The translations under genes and the position numbers were made by a program. From contig CM051024.1 of assembly GCA_027627225.1 (NCBI GenBank), positions 45,741,847 through 45,805,846 on the forward strand: a stretch of 64,000 nucleotides of DNA, in the 5' to 3' direction. This document shows positions 1 through 11,825 of the stretch, one piece after another; within the stretch, counting starts at the first letter, position 1, and each line of letters opens with the position of its first letter. The notes below the pieces were generated by a model that did no database searches, had not been told where the DNA came from, and saw nothing but the letters and a program-made list of their open reading frames with translations. This stretch comes from Congeria kusceri. Taxonomy: Eukaryota > Mollusca > Bivalvia > Myida > Dreissenidae.

Positions 1-693
1 AAGATGAACTAGTAATACATCGAAGACGTTTGCAAATATGTTAATACTTCTGTATGTTGTCACACAACATTGGAATTCAGTATCAAATATTGCTGACACA
101 AATATCGACCAGTGAAACATAATTAAATATTTAAAAAAAAAAAACTCTTAATACATTCAGATTAAAATTATATGTCAGACACAGGTTAAACATAAAGTTG
201 CATTTGTGTAATTCATGTATATTCAAAAGCTTCTAGCGATTCGTATATTTTAAACATTGTGATAACATCAACGAAACATACTTTTTCTGTATTACTGTAC
301 TACTACTGCATGAGTTAAATAATAATTTTGAGTTTTAATTTCTTGTCGATCATTGAAATTTTATAAGTTTGCTCCGGTGTGCATTAACGAAACTTTATCA
401 GTTTCTTCGAACAATTACGACTTAAAACAATGTTCATTGCAGGAATTGTATACGTTTCTTCAATCAAGACTACATTGACGGAGCTTTACAACGCGCCTAC
501 GACAAAAACATAATTGTACATAAACAGAATTTTATAACGATTTTTCATTCAAGGAGAATTATATTTATTTTATGCTAAGTTGTTATATATACAAACATAT
601 ATGTGAGATAAATCCTTATATCACTCACTGTGCTGGAATACTTTTTTTTTTTTATGTAAAAAAATACTCAATAGCATTAAATAAAAAGAAAAT
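1..693. other. AT-rich non-coding stretch
   Basis: No open frame of note, no RNA-gene signature and no recognisable repeat. It holds only homopolymer A/T runs, such as those near 130-145 and 640-665. Confidence 0.5.
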
Positions 694-835
694 GTGTTTG
701 TGTTCGGTGTATGACAACGCTTAAGATCATCACTGGAAAGGGAGACAATTTCCAATTAGGCAAGCGCTCATAAAAAGAATAATTGTCTCCCTTTCCGGCG
801 ATGATATAACACGTTATCACACCGAACACAAACAC
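694..835. mobile_element. MITE-like element with long imperfect TIRs
   Basis: A 142-bp unit starts with GTGTTTGTGTTCGGTGT and ends with the reverse complement ACACCGAACACAAACAC. The inverted arms run on inward for about 57 bp, with AAGGGAGACAATT on the left pairing with AATTGTCTCCCTT on the right, and leave a spacer of only about 30 bp. It has no coding capacity. The structure is that of a miniature inverted-repeat transposable element. I see no convincing target-site duplication, so the superfamily is open. Confidence 0.75.
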
Positions 836-2300
836 TTATCGTCCAACCGTTCATTTACCGATCTTTGTGAAACTTCTTCAATCAATCAACGACATTACAA
901 TAACAGGACGCAACATCCTCATATAAGGATGTGATTACTGTGCAATGATTTTAGGAGAATTAAACGAATACTTTACGACTTTAAGCTTTTAAATGAGTGC
1001 AGTTTGGTACAGTAATATATATAGTAATGTATGCAGGTATCCGGACATCGGTTCCAACGTTCATTCGTTCCTACGCTATGTTTGACATAGACGGACAACG
1101 GTTCCTACATGATTATGACACCCCGGACCCTCGTTCCAAAAGTATTGTTATTATTAGCCCGGACATTGGTTCCTACAGTATTTTGACAGCCCGAACAATC
1201 GTTCCTGTGAAAGATTACTGTCAATATATGGATAGTACAAGTGCCTTTAACTAGCTCTACATTCCATCTAAAATAAGGCTTTCAAAAATGCCCGACGATT
1301 AATGACGTAACTGTTCCCAAATGTCATATAAGGGATCCCAACAAAATCATTTTGGAATTACTTTTTTAGGTTTAGGTTGGGTGGGAAATTATTTGTATGG
1401 TAAGCCAAACGTGACGAGTAACATGATTTATTATTTCTTCCTTTTGACTAATAAATAAATTAACAAACCGCTGACTAATCATCTAGAATATCAAATACAA
1501 GTCATACATAAAATGAGATATATAACACATACTAAAAATAAAATGTGTGACAAATTTTAAATCTTTGTTTTGATTATGAAAATATACAAGTATCATAAAA
1601 AGTATTGGTCATGCTTAGGCATATGTGTAAACATATTTTTAAACAATGTACAATTTATATTCCGAAAATTGGCTATACAATTAACATTCCGAAAAGTAGC
1701 CTTTACAACAGAATTTATATTATTATATTTATATACCGGTATTTTGTGTTTTATGGATTCTATATAACTGAATATAATTAATGTTTAGGGTAACATTCAA
1801 CAACTGGAATATTTTACATACATGTTATTTTTATGTTAACGTCTGCGCAATTTAGACTACAAGTATATACTGGTTTATTGCTATTAACAGATTAAGATCT
1901 ACGCATAATGAATATTAACAAATGCCAGTTTCACGACGAATTATGTAAGTCCCATTAAGAATGTACATTACCTTTTACACCACCAGCGCAGCAGCATCTT
2001 TGTGAGACTGTGATTTATTTCCCCATTTTCGTTAAAAGTAATCACTCTTTGCATTATCACAATAGCGTATAACAAACAACAACAACAAGTGACCTTCATG
2101 TTTCGACAATTTTCTATTCGAAATGAATGTGCGCATGTTTCTGGGAATACTGAATCAACCCCAGATGAACGAATGTTTTATTTGTTTCACCTGGATTTTA
2201 CCAAATCTATTAATATCTCCGCGGTAACCCACGGTTGAATCATAACATAAATTCGTGCTATATTTAATCACTGATTATACAGAAAAGAACAGAACATAAT
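836..2300. other. Non-coding stretch; degenerate short repeats at 1,035-1,205
   Basis: No gene is supported. Between about 1,035 and 1,205 a degenerate motif of the type CCGGACATTGGTTCCTACA recurs four to five times at 35-60 bp spacing. It keeps an 85-codon frame open, which I do not regard as a gene. The remainder is AT-rich without visible structure. Confidence 0.45.
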
Positions 2301-2610
2301 TTTATTACACATAAACTTTACAGTTTCTAGTGTTTAACAATAATACATTATACCTTATACATTATAGTAAGTGATCATTAATTTTAATATTTCTAGAACA
2401 GGATGAACTTGACAAGATAAAAATGAAAGTTGCATTTTCACACATAAAAATAGTACATCTAGTTTAAATGGAACTGTTTTCGTATGTCCATTGAAGTAAA
2501 CAACAATTATATAACAATAACAACATGAATATCATATTAATTCAGCAGTAGGGGTATAGAATAAGTTTAAAGATATACATCAATATGTACATATATACAA
2601 ACATCTTTTG

Positions 2611-5500
2611 TTAATTGTTCATCATAATATTTTGGCGAATACTTAATGCCTCTGATATGTACTTGCTTAACCTAAACATTTCATTTTTATTCTGTGTATT
2701 TAGCAATTGCGTGAGTTTAAACATACTAGGCCTGATTCTGTAATAATTTTTAATATATTTTTCTCTTATTTGAACGAATGTATACATATATATAGTACAT
2801 TTCACCAAGTAGTGGAATTCATCTTCCACTTCATTATTCTGACATAATTGACAAAGCCGCATATTTCTATCTACCTAGTCGTATCCACCAGTTTGTATTC
2901 TCAGATTATGTGCACAAAGACGTAATTTTGTAATCGCTGTTCTCAAATTTCTTGATACGATTGTTTCTAAATATGATTCAAATGAAAATGCAGTTTTTAT
3001 TGCTTTATACACAATCAAAACTCTATTATCAGTTACGTCACGTTACCACTCTTGTAAGTATTCATCAATAAATCGTTGCTTAAACAAAGACAAAACATTA
3101 CTTTCATTGATTTGTGAGTTATTAACCCAAACATAATTAAATCCATATCTAGAAAGTAGGTCCTTAACCTTTCCAAACCAATTTATCTTGTTATCATTTA
3201 AATCAGTCAGACTATCTTCCATGATTGATCGCAGTATTATATTGTCACTTTTAGTAAGTTTAAACCAATATTTGATAATGCGCACATATCTGCTAACATA
3301 TAACGGGTATCTACCAAGTTCGCCGTATACGGCAACATTTGAAGTTGAGTTTCTGACACCAAGAATAGCCTTGCAGAATTTTAGGTGTAATTTTTATAAT
3401 TCGCTAGACTTAGAGAAACCCCATATTTCGCACGAGTATGTAATAATTGGCGAAACAAAAGCATCGAATAACTGCAAAGCTAACTTTGGTTTACAATCAT
3501 ATGTTTTCAAATTTGATAACAATGTGTTTAGTGCCTTTAAACCTTGACCACGTAAAGTATTAGTATTATGATTAAAATTTCCAGTAAAATTCAGTGTTAC
3601 GCCTAGGTAGATAAAATCATTAATAACATCGGAAAACAACAATCTTGGTTTTTGCTATATTGACTTGTAAGCCCCATGTACTACAATATTCATATAGAAA
3701 ATTTAGAGACATTTGTAAATCTTCGGGCGTTTCACCGATTACAACCATGTCATCTGCAAAAAGCATAAGATGAAGCATATATCTTGTAGATTAATTCCAG
3801 CACTATGTCTATTTTGCAGAAACATTTCTAAATCATCTACGAAAAGTAAAAATAATATCGGTAACATTATCTCCCCCTTTCTTAAACCTATTGTTATATT
3901 AAAGTAATCTGAATAGGTATTACACTGCTTTACACATGATTTGACAGATTGATACATGCTGCGTATAATACGTAACATATTACCATCCAAATTGGACTAT
4001 ATAACTTCAACCATAGTGCGTTTAAATATATAGAATCGAAACAAAGTTTCATATCAGCAAAATAGCAATACAAAAGTTTATTCATATTAACATATTTTTG
4101 AATAACTGAATGAAGGATAAACACTGCATTTATAGTTGATCTGCATTTTCTTAAACCAAACTGAGCGTCAGAAATAACATCATTACTTTCGCACCATATT
4201 GATATTCTTTGGTTTAGTACACATGTAAATAACTTTGCAAAATTGCTTAACAATGTGATATCTCTATAATTACTAACGTCTGATTTGTCACCCTTCTTAT
4301 GTAGGGTGATTATAATTCCTTTGGTCCAACAGGGAAATTCCCAGTGTTAAAGATTATATTGAAAATCGTTGTGATATACCCAGCCAAAATATCACAAGCT
4401 TCTATAAAGTATTCATTTAACAATTTATCTTCCCCTGCGTTTTACATTTCTTTAGAAGAGCAATAGCTTTAATAACTTCATTACAGCGTTTAAAATTGAA
4501 TGCCTTGTGCTTCTTTTTTTGAAATTAATTTATAATTTCTTTTCAATCGACACCTTTCTATTCTATCAGTATCACGATGCGAATTATAATAGATATACAA
4601 GGCGTCTTTATACAATCTTTTCGCTTCCCTACATTCTTGGTCAAACCATTTATCGCTGTCTAAAATAATATGTTTTTCGAATTGTGGATATTTTTTAACA
4701 TGTTTGATAAATAAGGGATCGGCAACATCTCTTACAATATTTGTGAAATTATTTACTATGTTATTAACATATGTTTCCCTTTGCTCAGTATAATTTAGAA
4801 ATAAATTGTTAAAATCAGAGGCCCTATTAACTAAACCATCACGAAATGTTGCTTTACATCACCACTCCATTTTACGTACTCACTTACATATGGCTCTTCT
4901 ATAGTAACCCGCCTGTTACATATCATATTGAAAAACAGCGGGGCATGATCACTAAAATTATTAAAATCTTCTACAGTAAAATTGTCTACGGCATTAAAAG
5001 AATGTTCGCTGAGAACCAAGTAATCAATTACGCTTGCGCCATTTGTATTACAGCATGTATATTTACCAATACTGAAGTCTGAACCCAATCACCCGTTTGC
5101 GATTCTCAATGCCGTAGCCTTACATAAATCTAGTAAATTATTTCCTTGAGAGTTACTTCCATTGTCCATTGAATATCTTGGTAACGCATTATCAGATGAA
5201 TAATATTTAGGGTCAATATCACGTATATATAAATCACAAATAATAGTATCACTTTTACAAGCTGTTCTAGCTTTAAAATCACCAGCTAACAGAACAGTGC
5301 CCACAGCCTGGTAATGATTTATATCGTTACCAAGTGATTCAAACAGATCCGTATCTATCAAGTTAGCAATCGGCGAAGAACTACCCCACATATATACGGC
5401 TGCAAGGTATATGTCTTCATTATTGCTGAAGTAATGCTTATCTATTTTATTCCATAGGATAGTATAATGTTTATTTTTAACAATAGAAATTCCACTGTTA
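2611..5500 (-). mobile_element. Decayed non-LTR (LINE) retrotransposon, endonuclease plus reverse transcriptase
   Basis: Read on the minus strand, fragments from 5,500 down to 2,611 keep the order of a LINE ORF2. An endonuclease/exonuclease/phosphatase-fold part lies at 5,500-4,831, with a GDFKART segment where the family has GDFNxR and a SDHAPLFF motif near its end. The reverse-transcriptase blocks follow: FADMKLCFDSIY (about 4,060-4,025), a GLRKGEIMLPILFLLFVDDL block (about 3,890-3,830), and the catalytic LFADDM motif (about 3,760-3,750). A C-terminal part at 2,862-2,611 has a CQLCxxNEVEDEFHYLVKC cysteine/histidine cluster. The frame is broken repeatedly between these blocks, so it cannot make an active protein. 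The 5' end (right side) looks truncated inside the endonuclease domain. The exact 3' end is not resolved and may reach about 2,300. The family is not certain; a CR1/L2/jockey-type clade is possible. Confidence 0.85.
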
Positions 5501-5786
5501 ATGTGGAAAGTTCAATTTTGCTTGATTTACAAGTCCATGTTTCAAGAAAATCTTATAGAGTGTAGAACTAACGGCATATGACACGTGGGTATTCGACGAT
5601 GATTTATATACAGTGGTCACTCAACCGTGATATATTCGACAATATTCCCGAATGCTCCGTGAGATATTTTTATGATTGCCTCTGACGTCAGAATGTGTTT
5701 CTACAATTTAAAAGTAGGATAGGCCTTTTCAAATAAATCGGTTTTCTGCTTATGTTTTGGGCAACAAGAGTAAGATGATAATTATC

Positions 5787-5890
5787 TTTCCGAAAAATAC
5801 CCCCCCCCCCCACCCACCCACCCCCGAAAGAAGGGATCTTACTGTAAGATCCCTTCTTTCGGGGGTGGGGGGGGGGCTATTTTTCGGAAA
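5787..5890. repeat. Near-perfect 104-bp palindrome with C/G-run arms
   Basis: The sequence folds around T5843. The inner arms GGGATCTTAC and GTAAGATCCC are perfect complements, and so are CCCCCGAAAG/CTTTCGGGGG and the outermost TTTCCGAAAAATA/TATTTTTCGGAAA pair, apart from one base. The arms differ mainly in the length of a C/G run (about 56 versus 47 bp). It may be a solo hairpin MITE or a replication-generated palindrome. No gene overlaps it. Confidence 0.85.
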
Positions 5891-7847
5891 TATTTAGATG
5901 CATGCCAAGTCCACTGTTAAATAAAGTCCTCACATAATAATGCCTTAGGGGCGGCGGGATTCTAACATTGAATCAACATCAACAGCCTGCCAGTCTGGCC
6001 TAGAGACTGAAGGCTAAACGAGTTAGATCTAAAATAAGTCTGCCATTAATAATTTTTCATCAACGACACATTATTTAAAATATATTTCTTTGACAGTAGT
6101 GTTATTTCGCGTGTTAATATTTAATATATATATATATTTAATGATGTATGACAAAAAATGATTTTGACTCATGTTTATAACTTTGATAAAGATACACGTT
6201 GAAAACTTAAGAAAAAAACAACAGCAGCATCTTGACAATGCGGTCGTAGGTTATTTTTTATCAACATGTATTTAACATTTTACAATTGAGCGGAAAGTTT
6301 TGAAAACGTAATTTTCCATTAGGGTAAAGTGATCGTGAGTCAGACAGTGTTCTCAGTTTCGAATGATTTGAGCTATATTTAGAACTGAGAGCGGGTTTCC
6401 CCGAACTGGTACCCAGTCTGGTATACCAACTACGATTTTGACCGGTTTCGCGGGGAAACCGGCAAAGTATCGACTATATGCATGGATATGTTCAACTACC
6501 CCAAATCAATTGCGAGTCGGACGATATTGATATTGAGCCGGACAGTGAGATAGATCATTGTAAATGACCATGAATTAGATGTTTTTCATTATGCTTCATG
6601 CAAATTATGTAAATAAATTATGTGTTTAAATTATGTGCTTTGATAACTGATTTATATTTAAGTAATTAGATGATTTAGATCTACTTTAATCGTAAAAATA
6701 ACTAAAATACACATGTTGTGCTAGGAGGGTTATCATGTTTCGCTAAGTGAGCCTTCATTTATCCTTGCGATAATTAGCAACGAATATGAATTGTTCAACT
6801 ATTGAAGGTTTGAAATATGAATATCGGATTTTTGTAAGCGAAAAACAAATGTAATTAAATTTGAAATTCAAATTACATTCACCTAATTACAACCCCCGAA
6901 GAATATATGGGACCCATATGGGTCCAGTATAGGTTTCCATGTATGTCCTGCAGGGCAAGCCAAGCCATATGGGCCATTTAGGATTTTGCGAACTGTTTTA
7001 TATGGGTCCCAGATGGGTTGCGATAGGTCACTTTTCTGGTTCTCGTAATCACGATAGGTTAGCTGGCAGCCATCGGCAGATCGCTTCGGAGTGAAATTAC
7101 GAATTTGGAACATAAAACTCGCACCACGGCGTATATATTCCGTTACCTACCGGGGTTACGGCATTAGCCATAAACTGCTAAACCACGTGTAGGCGCCGAA
7201 AACACCAACACGCATATAGCAGTTAATTATTTGAAGTTAAATTCTACATAGGCCGTCAGAACTGGAATATTTCTACACACATTTCAAATTTGCTAGAAGG
7301 TAGCAGGGTCCTTGATCTATATACAGTACGCCCGTTTCTTCCAAGGTGTCATTGCGGCGAAGGTAACATCGACGTCGACACAGCCTATGTCTTCGTAGTC
7401 TCTAACCGCAATACAACAGCATTTTGTGCTGTATGCACAAATTGACCCTAGTCCATTTTCCATTTCTTTATCACTTGAATTGTATATTGCAAAACGGCAA
7501 CGTAGGCTAATTATACTAGCTATTTATTGCAACGGCAGTTGGGAATACCAGAAAAGACGTCACAACAAATAAAACGATTGATCTGATTAGTTGAAAAGTT
7601 TATTTCGGTTAAATTACACTTGTTTTCATACGGACGGGGATATTGTCGGCGAAAAAGCGGTGTCAAAAATATCTGACTCTTGATCGTGTCCGACTCAAAA
7701 TTAGTTTACCATAATGTTACCGCATGAAACTAATGTTTCGAAGTTTATTTTTAGCGACAAACCTCGTCTCAGATATAAATAGATTGTGGAAAACCAATAT
7801 TGCTAAATTTACAGTCGATTTAAACATAAGGTGTTCCGTGAGTGCCA
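5891..7847. other. Non-coding stretch
   Basis: No gene is supported. A short AT dinucleotide run lies near 6,120-6,140. At 6,890-7,110 the motif ATATGGGWCC recurs (GACCCATATGGGTCC, AAGCCATATGGGCC, ATATGGGTCCCAGATGGG) and keeps a 76-codon minus-strand frame open. It resembles a repeat fragment, not a gene. Confidence 0.4.
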
Positions 7848-9559
7848 TCGCGATTTTGAATAGAAATCCAAACCACGATATCGCAGTGACACGATAGTAC
7901 GATGACGATGACACGATGGTACGATGATGATGGTACGATGATACGATGGTACGATGACAATAACACGATTGTACGATGACGATGGTACGATGGTGACAGC
8001 ACGATGACACGATGGTGACAGTGCGATGTAGCATCGCGCCGTCGTCATCGTACCATCGCACCATCGACATCGTGTCATCGTATCATCGTCATCGTACCAT
8101 CGTGTCATCATCATCGTAACATCGCATCATCATCAACGTACCATCGTGTCATTGTCGTCGTGCCATCGTCATCGTATCATCGTCATCGTGTCATCGTGAT
8201 CGTGCAATTGTGTCGTCGTCTTCGTGCCATCGTCATCGTGTCATCATCATCGTGTCATCGTCATAGTACCATTACCATCCGTTGGCGCATGCGTTGTGGA
8301 ATAGAATCAATGTGTGAATTATGAATGAACTGATCCGACACTATTTTAATCGTTCAAATAGGTATGGAGAAATTATTATGCTTTTTTCTCGATATTAGCG
8401 GACCCGTTAAACGTATATAGTTTTATTTTTTATGCATATTGTCTGCATGTTCCTTCTTTGTTCATATGGTCTGCAGTTTCTCGAAATGATCGCACCCGTT
8501 AAACGTATTACACAATAAAGATAAAAAATTAATGTGTCCATCATGTTAATTGTGATAAATGGTGCATTTGTAACTAATTCTACCTGTATTAAACTAGTGT
8601 ATTTGTTAAAATAAACTTCAGTTTATATATTGTTGTTTGAAATATTATTAAAAAAACGCGGAATTAATTTACAAGTATAATTATTATCAATGAAATAAAT
8701 GAATATTTATAAGTATATACTTATAAGTATATATTTGCATATATAATTGTTTATCTTACTACACTAAGTTTCTTCTTGTTTAAAAAACAATATTATACTT
8801 TATAAGACAAAATGCACATATCAATCGAACATTGATACGTTAACGCGTAAACAATATCAAACCACGCTGTTGTTCAGTAACATCCCATATGGTCCGCATT
8901 TTCCTTCTTTGTTCATATGGTCCGCAGATTTCCAATAATCCTTTATTGCCTATGTCGTCCGAACTTTCCCATATAAACTATGTCGTCCGCAGATTGTTCC
9001 GTGTTTTAGTGCGACCCGATGACACGATAGAACGATGGTGATGACACGATGGTACGATGGTGATGGCACGATGGTACGATGTCGATGGTATGATGGTGAT
9101 GACACAATTGTGATGACACAATATGGTACGATGACGATGGTGATGACACGATGGTACGATGGTGATGACACGATGGTACGATGTCGATGGTATGATGGTG
9201 ATGACACAATTGTGATGACACGATATGGTACGATGACGATGGTGATGACACGATGGTGATGACACGATGGTACGATGTCGATGGTATGATGGTGATGACA
9301 CAATTGTGATGACACGATATGGTACGATGACGATGGTGATGACACGATGGTGATTACACGATGGTACGATGATGAAGGCACGATGGTACGATGACGATGA
9401 TACGATGACGACGGTACGATGACGATCATGGTACGATTAACAATGTTACATCGCACTATCACCATCGTACCATGGTGTTATCCCCATCGTACCATCGTGT
9501 CATCGACATCGATCGTACCATCGTGCCATCACGGTTTAGATTTCTGTTCAAAATCGCGA
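7848..9559. mobile_element. Foldback-type element: TIR-bounded inverted arms made of short tandem repeats
   Basis: The outer ends are inverted copies: TCGCGATTTTGAA at 7,848 and TTCAAAATCGCGA ending at 9,559. They extend inward to 32 bp with four differences, all transitions. Each arm is a tandem array built on CGATGACACGATGGTACGATG. The left arm runs in one direction (about 7,880-8,035) and then flips to the complementary CATCGTACCATCG orientation (about 8,040-8,277). The right arm mirrors this (about 9,016-9,440, then 9,450-9,527). The 730-bp middle has no open frame and carries two copies of TTCCTTCTTTGTTCATATGG (8,450 and 8,901). Inverted arms of small tandem repeats are the hallmark of foldback elements. 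The long frames in the arms (His/Ser/Tyr-rich) are by-products of the repeat. No target duplication was found. Confidence 0.75.
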
Positions 9560-10990
9560 AGACCGTAACTTCGCACCGCAAATTACCGAGTAGTGGTGTT
9601 TAGAGTAAGTCTGCTGTCATTTAGTGCACAAATCGCTTCAATAACGGAAGTACATAGAAGTAGTTCAGAAGTAGAAATGCTTTTGTGTTTGCATAATGTT
9701 TGCGTATAAAATGGTGCATGATTCAATCAAGAGCGTATGCATTATTTTGGCTAGCCGTTATGTAAATCACAATGTACGGTTCGATGCCCCAGCGTCTGTC
9801 TGTCGAGGTCCGTCTGAGAATGCGATTCTGACTTCAAGTTACCAATAGCGATGCGCCAACTTGCATGGAGCGGTGTCATAAACATGGGCCCCGAGTTACT
9901 TACACCCCGCTATTTTTATTGTCCTGTGTTGTGATTGCTCTTTCGGTGTTTTTATAACATTAATGATTCTTTTTATCCTAATTGTTTGCCTGGACACTGT
10001 GGTAAGAGTCCATAAAAATATTATTTACTCAAACGTGGTGTGATATACAATAAAGACAAATCAATTGAACGATTTTATAGTCATTTATTATTTGATTTGA
10101 CAAGGCTGAAAGATGCATGTTTCTTAATGTTAACAATTAGTACCGGTATTCATAATCAACGAAGTTTCTCTTTCCCTAAGCGATTGACCATATTTGGGAA
10201 GTTTTCGTAGACTGTAGTTACATGTACTGTACATGCGGACGTTACACATGTCATTGTATAGATCGACTATATGTGTGTACTAATGAGTGCTTGTGTTGTT
10301 TGCCAGCAATGTATAATGTTAATAAAAACATATAGCGGTATGTGAATAAAATGGTAGTATCCATTTATATTAACGGCATTGTATATTATTATAAAATTAT
10401 CAGCATGTCTAGTGTTTGCCTCCCCAATATTTGATTGTATGCTACGCCCCTTGTTTATGGTTTACCTTAAAGAGACTTATCCCTGTGTTCACACATACGT
10501 CTCGGGTTTATAAACAAACTAGTAGGAAGGTATGTAGGTAGGTATTCTAATACATTTAGAAAACAACATAAATTATCTAAGCAGCTAACAGAAGTAATGC
10601 TCCGATTACGATGTACCATTCTGCAGTTAGCCTTAAAAAAGGCTGTTCTAAGGTTCACGTCCTTTTAAACTATAAATGATAATAAGCAACACAACAAGAA
10701 GGTACAACTATTCAAACAAAAACCTGATTGCACGCTTAGCGACCAATTTGCGCAAGGAGTTTATAATAAGGATATTCAAGTGATTATCTTCGTAATTAGA
10801 GACCGATCGTTTGAGCATCTGTTTCCACCATTGTTTCGACGGAATTGCTGCCAATAATATACCTTATACCTATTTGCTTTGTTGTTTCTGATTTTGTTGG
10901 TTGCAACAATTTTGATGAGGGAATAATTGTTTTACTCACGATGAAATAGTGAGTAAAAAAGGTTTGCTGTAACCGCAGTTTTGTATTGAA
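9560..10990. other. Non-coding stretch
   Basis: No coding region, RNA gene or clear repeat is supported. A GTAGGTA-type short repeat lies at 10,530-10,545, and TTTACTCAC/GTGAGTAAA form a small inverted repeat at 10,930-10,959. Confidence 0.4.
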
Positions 10991-10993
10991 AGT

Positions 10994-11057
10994 GTGACAA
11001 ATTGACTTTACGTTGAAATGTTCGCAGTATAATATTAACGTAAAATCAATTTGTCAC
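10994..11057. repeat. 64-bp hairpin with 21-bp arms
   Basis: GTGACAAATTGACTTTACGTT (10,994-11,014) is the inverse of the segment at 11,037-11,057 with one mismatch, leaving a 22-base loop. The size suits a minimal MITE or hairpin repeat. The arm shares the TGACnnAnTT/ACGT flavour of motifs in the element at 14-16.6 kb, but I cannot show a relationship. Confidence 0.65.
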
Positions 11058-11399
11058 GTATTGCAGTCGCATAAAATACATTAAAAAAATGGAATGATGT
11101 GTTTAATTAGTTTATTCAAAACGTATTTTAAAACAGTATTTCTACTAATAATTTAAAAGAATATAACTGATACAACATGGTCATGCAAATGTTATAATCA
11201 ACAATTAGTTCAATCACACAAATATTATCATTTTTCTTTTAAATGGACTTAAATATATATAGTTTATAACTGGTCTACAAGCTATTTTTAATATAAAAAT
11301 ATATCTTATCATCAAGACAATTTTGAAAACAATTCAGTAAAACAAATCACAATGTATATTATATTAAACCTATTTATTTACGCTCGAATGTGTTAAAAA

Positions 11400-11570
11400 G
11401 CAGAGGCTTATTGAGGGAGACATTTTTGAGTCCGTTTCCTGGGTAGAGCCAGTACTTGGTGTCTTATGAGAAAGATCATTAGAACGCTCCCAGAGTGGGG
11501 ATCGAACTCACGACCTCCCGATCGCAAGGCAGACTACATATTTCAGTACAACACTGCGACCAAATAATAC
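11400..11570 (-). repeat. tRNA-derived SINE-like fragment
   Basis: On the minus strand the segment reads TTGCGATCGGGAGGTCGTGA and then GAGTTCGATCC (11,509-11,499), a good match to the internal Pol III box B (GGTTCGANTCC). The box A region upstream is degenerate. The 3' part is unrelated to tRNA. This suits a decayed tRNA-derived SINE better than a functional tRNA, because no complete cloverleaf could be laid out. Confidence 0.55.
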
Positions 11571-11825
11571 TAAACGTGGTGGCAATATGTAAAATACGAC
11601 TTCGGTGTCATTATTCTAAAGGGGTAACCACAACGCTATGCTACACCTTTTATAAAACGCGTTTTGTTAAAAAAAAACTACAACAAGAACGGACGTACAT
11701 GAACTACTCTCATTATATTGTTCCACGATACCAACGCGCTTTAACTTAATAAAGTTTCATAAATGACTTCAATAATGACACTTCGTGCCTGGTATATTTC
11801 TACAATATCATAGAGCATTTAAGTT

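Noticed and set aside
6883..7113. 76-codon minus-strand frame with DPYxS and GPYGLACPAGHTWKP
   Set aside because: Built from recurring ATATGGGTCC-type motifs; looks like a repeat; no family recognised.
8950..9465. 171-codon minus-strand frame rich in Ser, His and Tyr
   Set aside because: It lies wholly in the CGATGGTACGATG satellite arm; equivalent frames exist on both strands and in several phases.
11490..11570. A functional tRNA gene on the minus strand
   Set aside because: Box B is good, but box A is degenerate and no full cloverleaf with paired acceptor stem could be drawn; SINE more likely.
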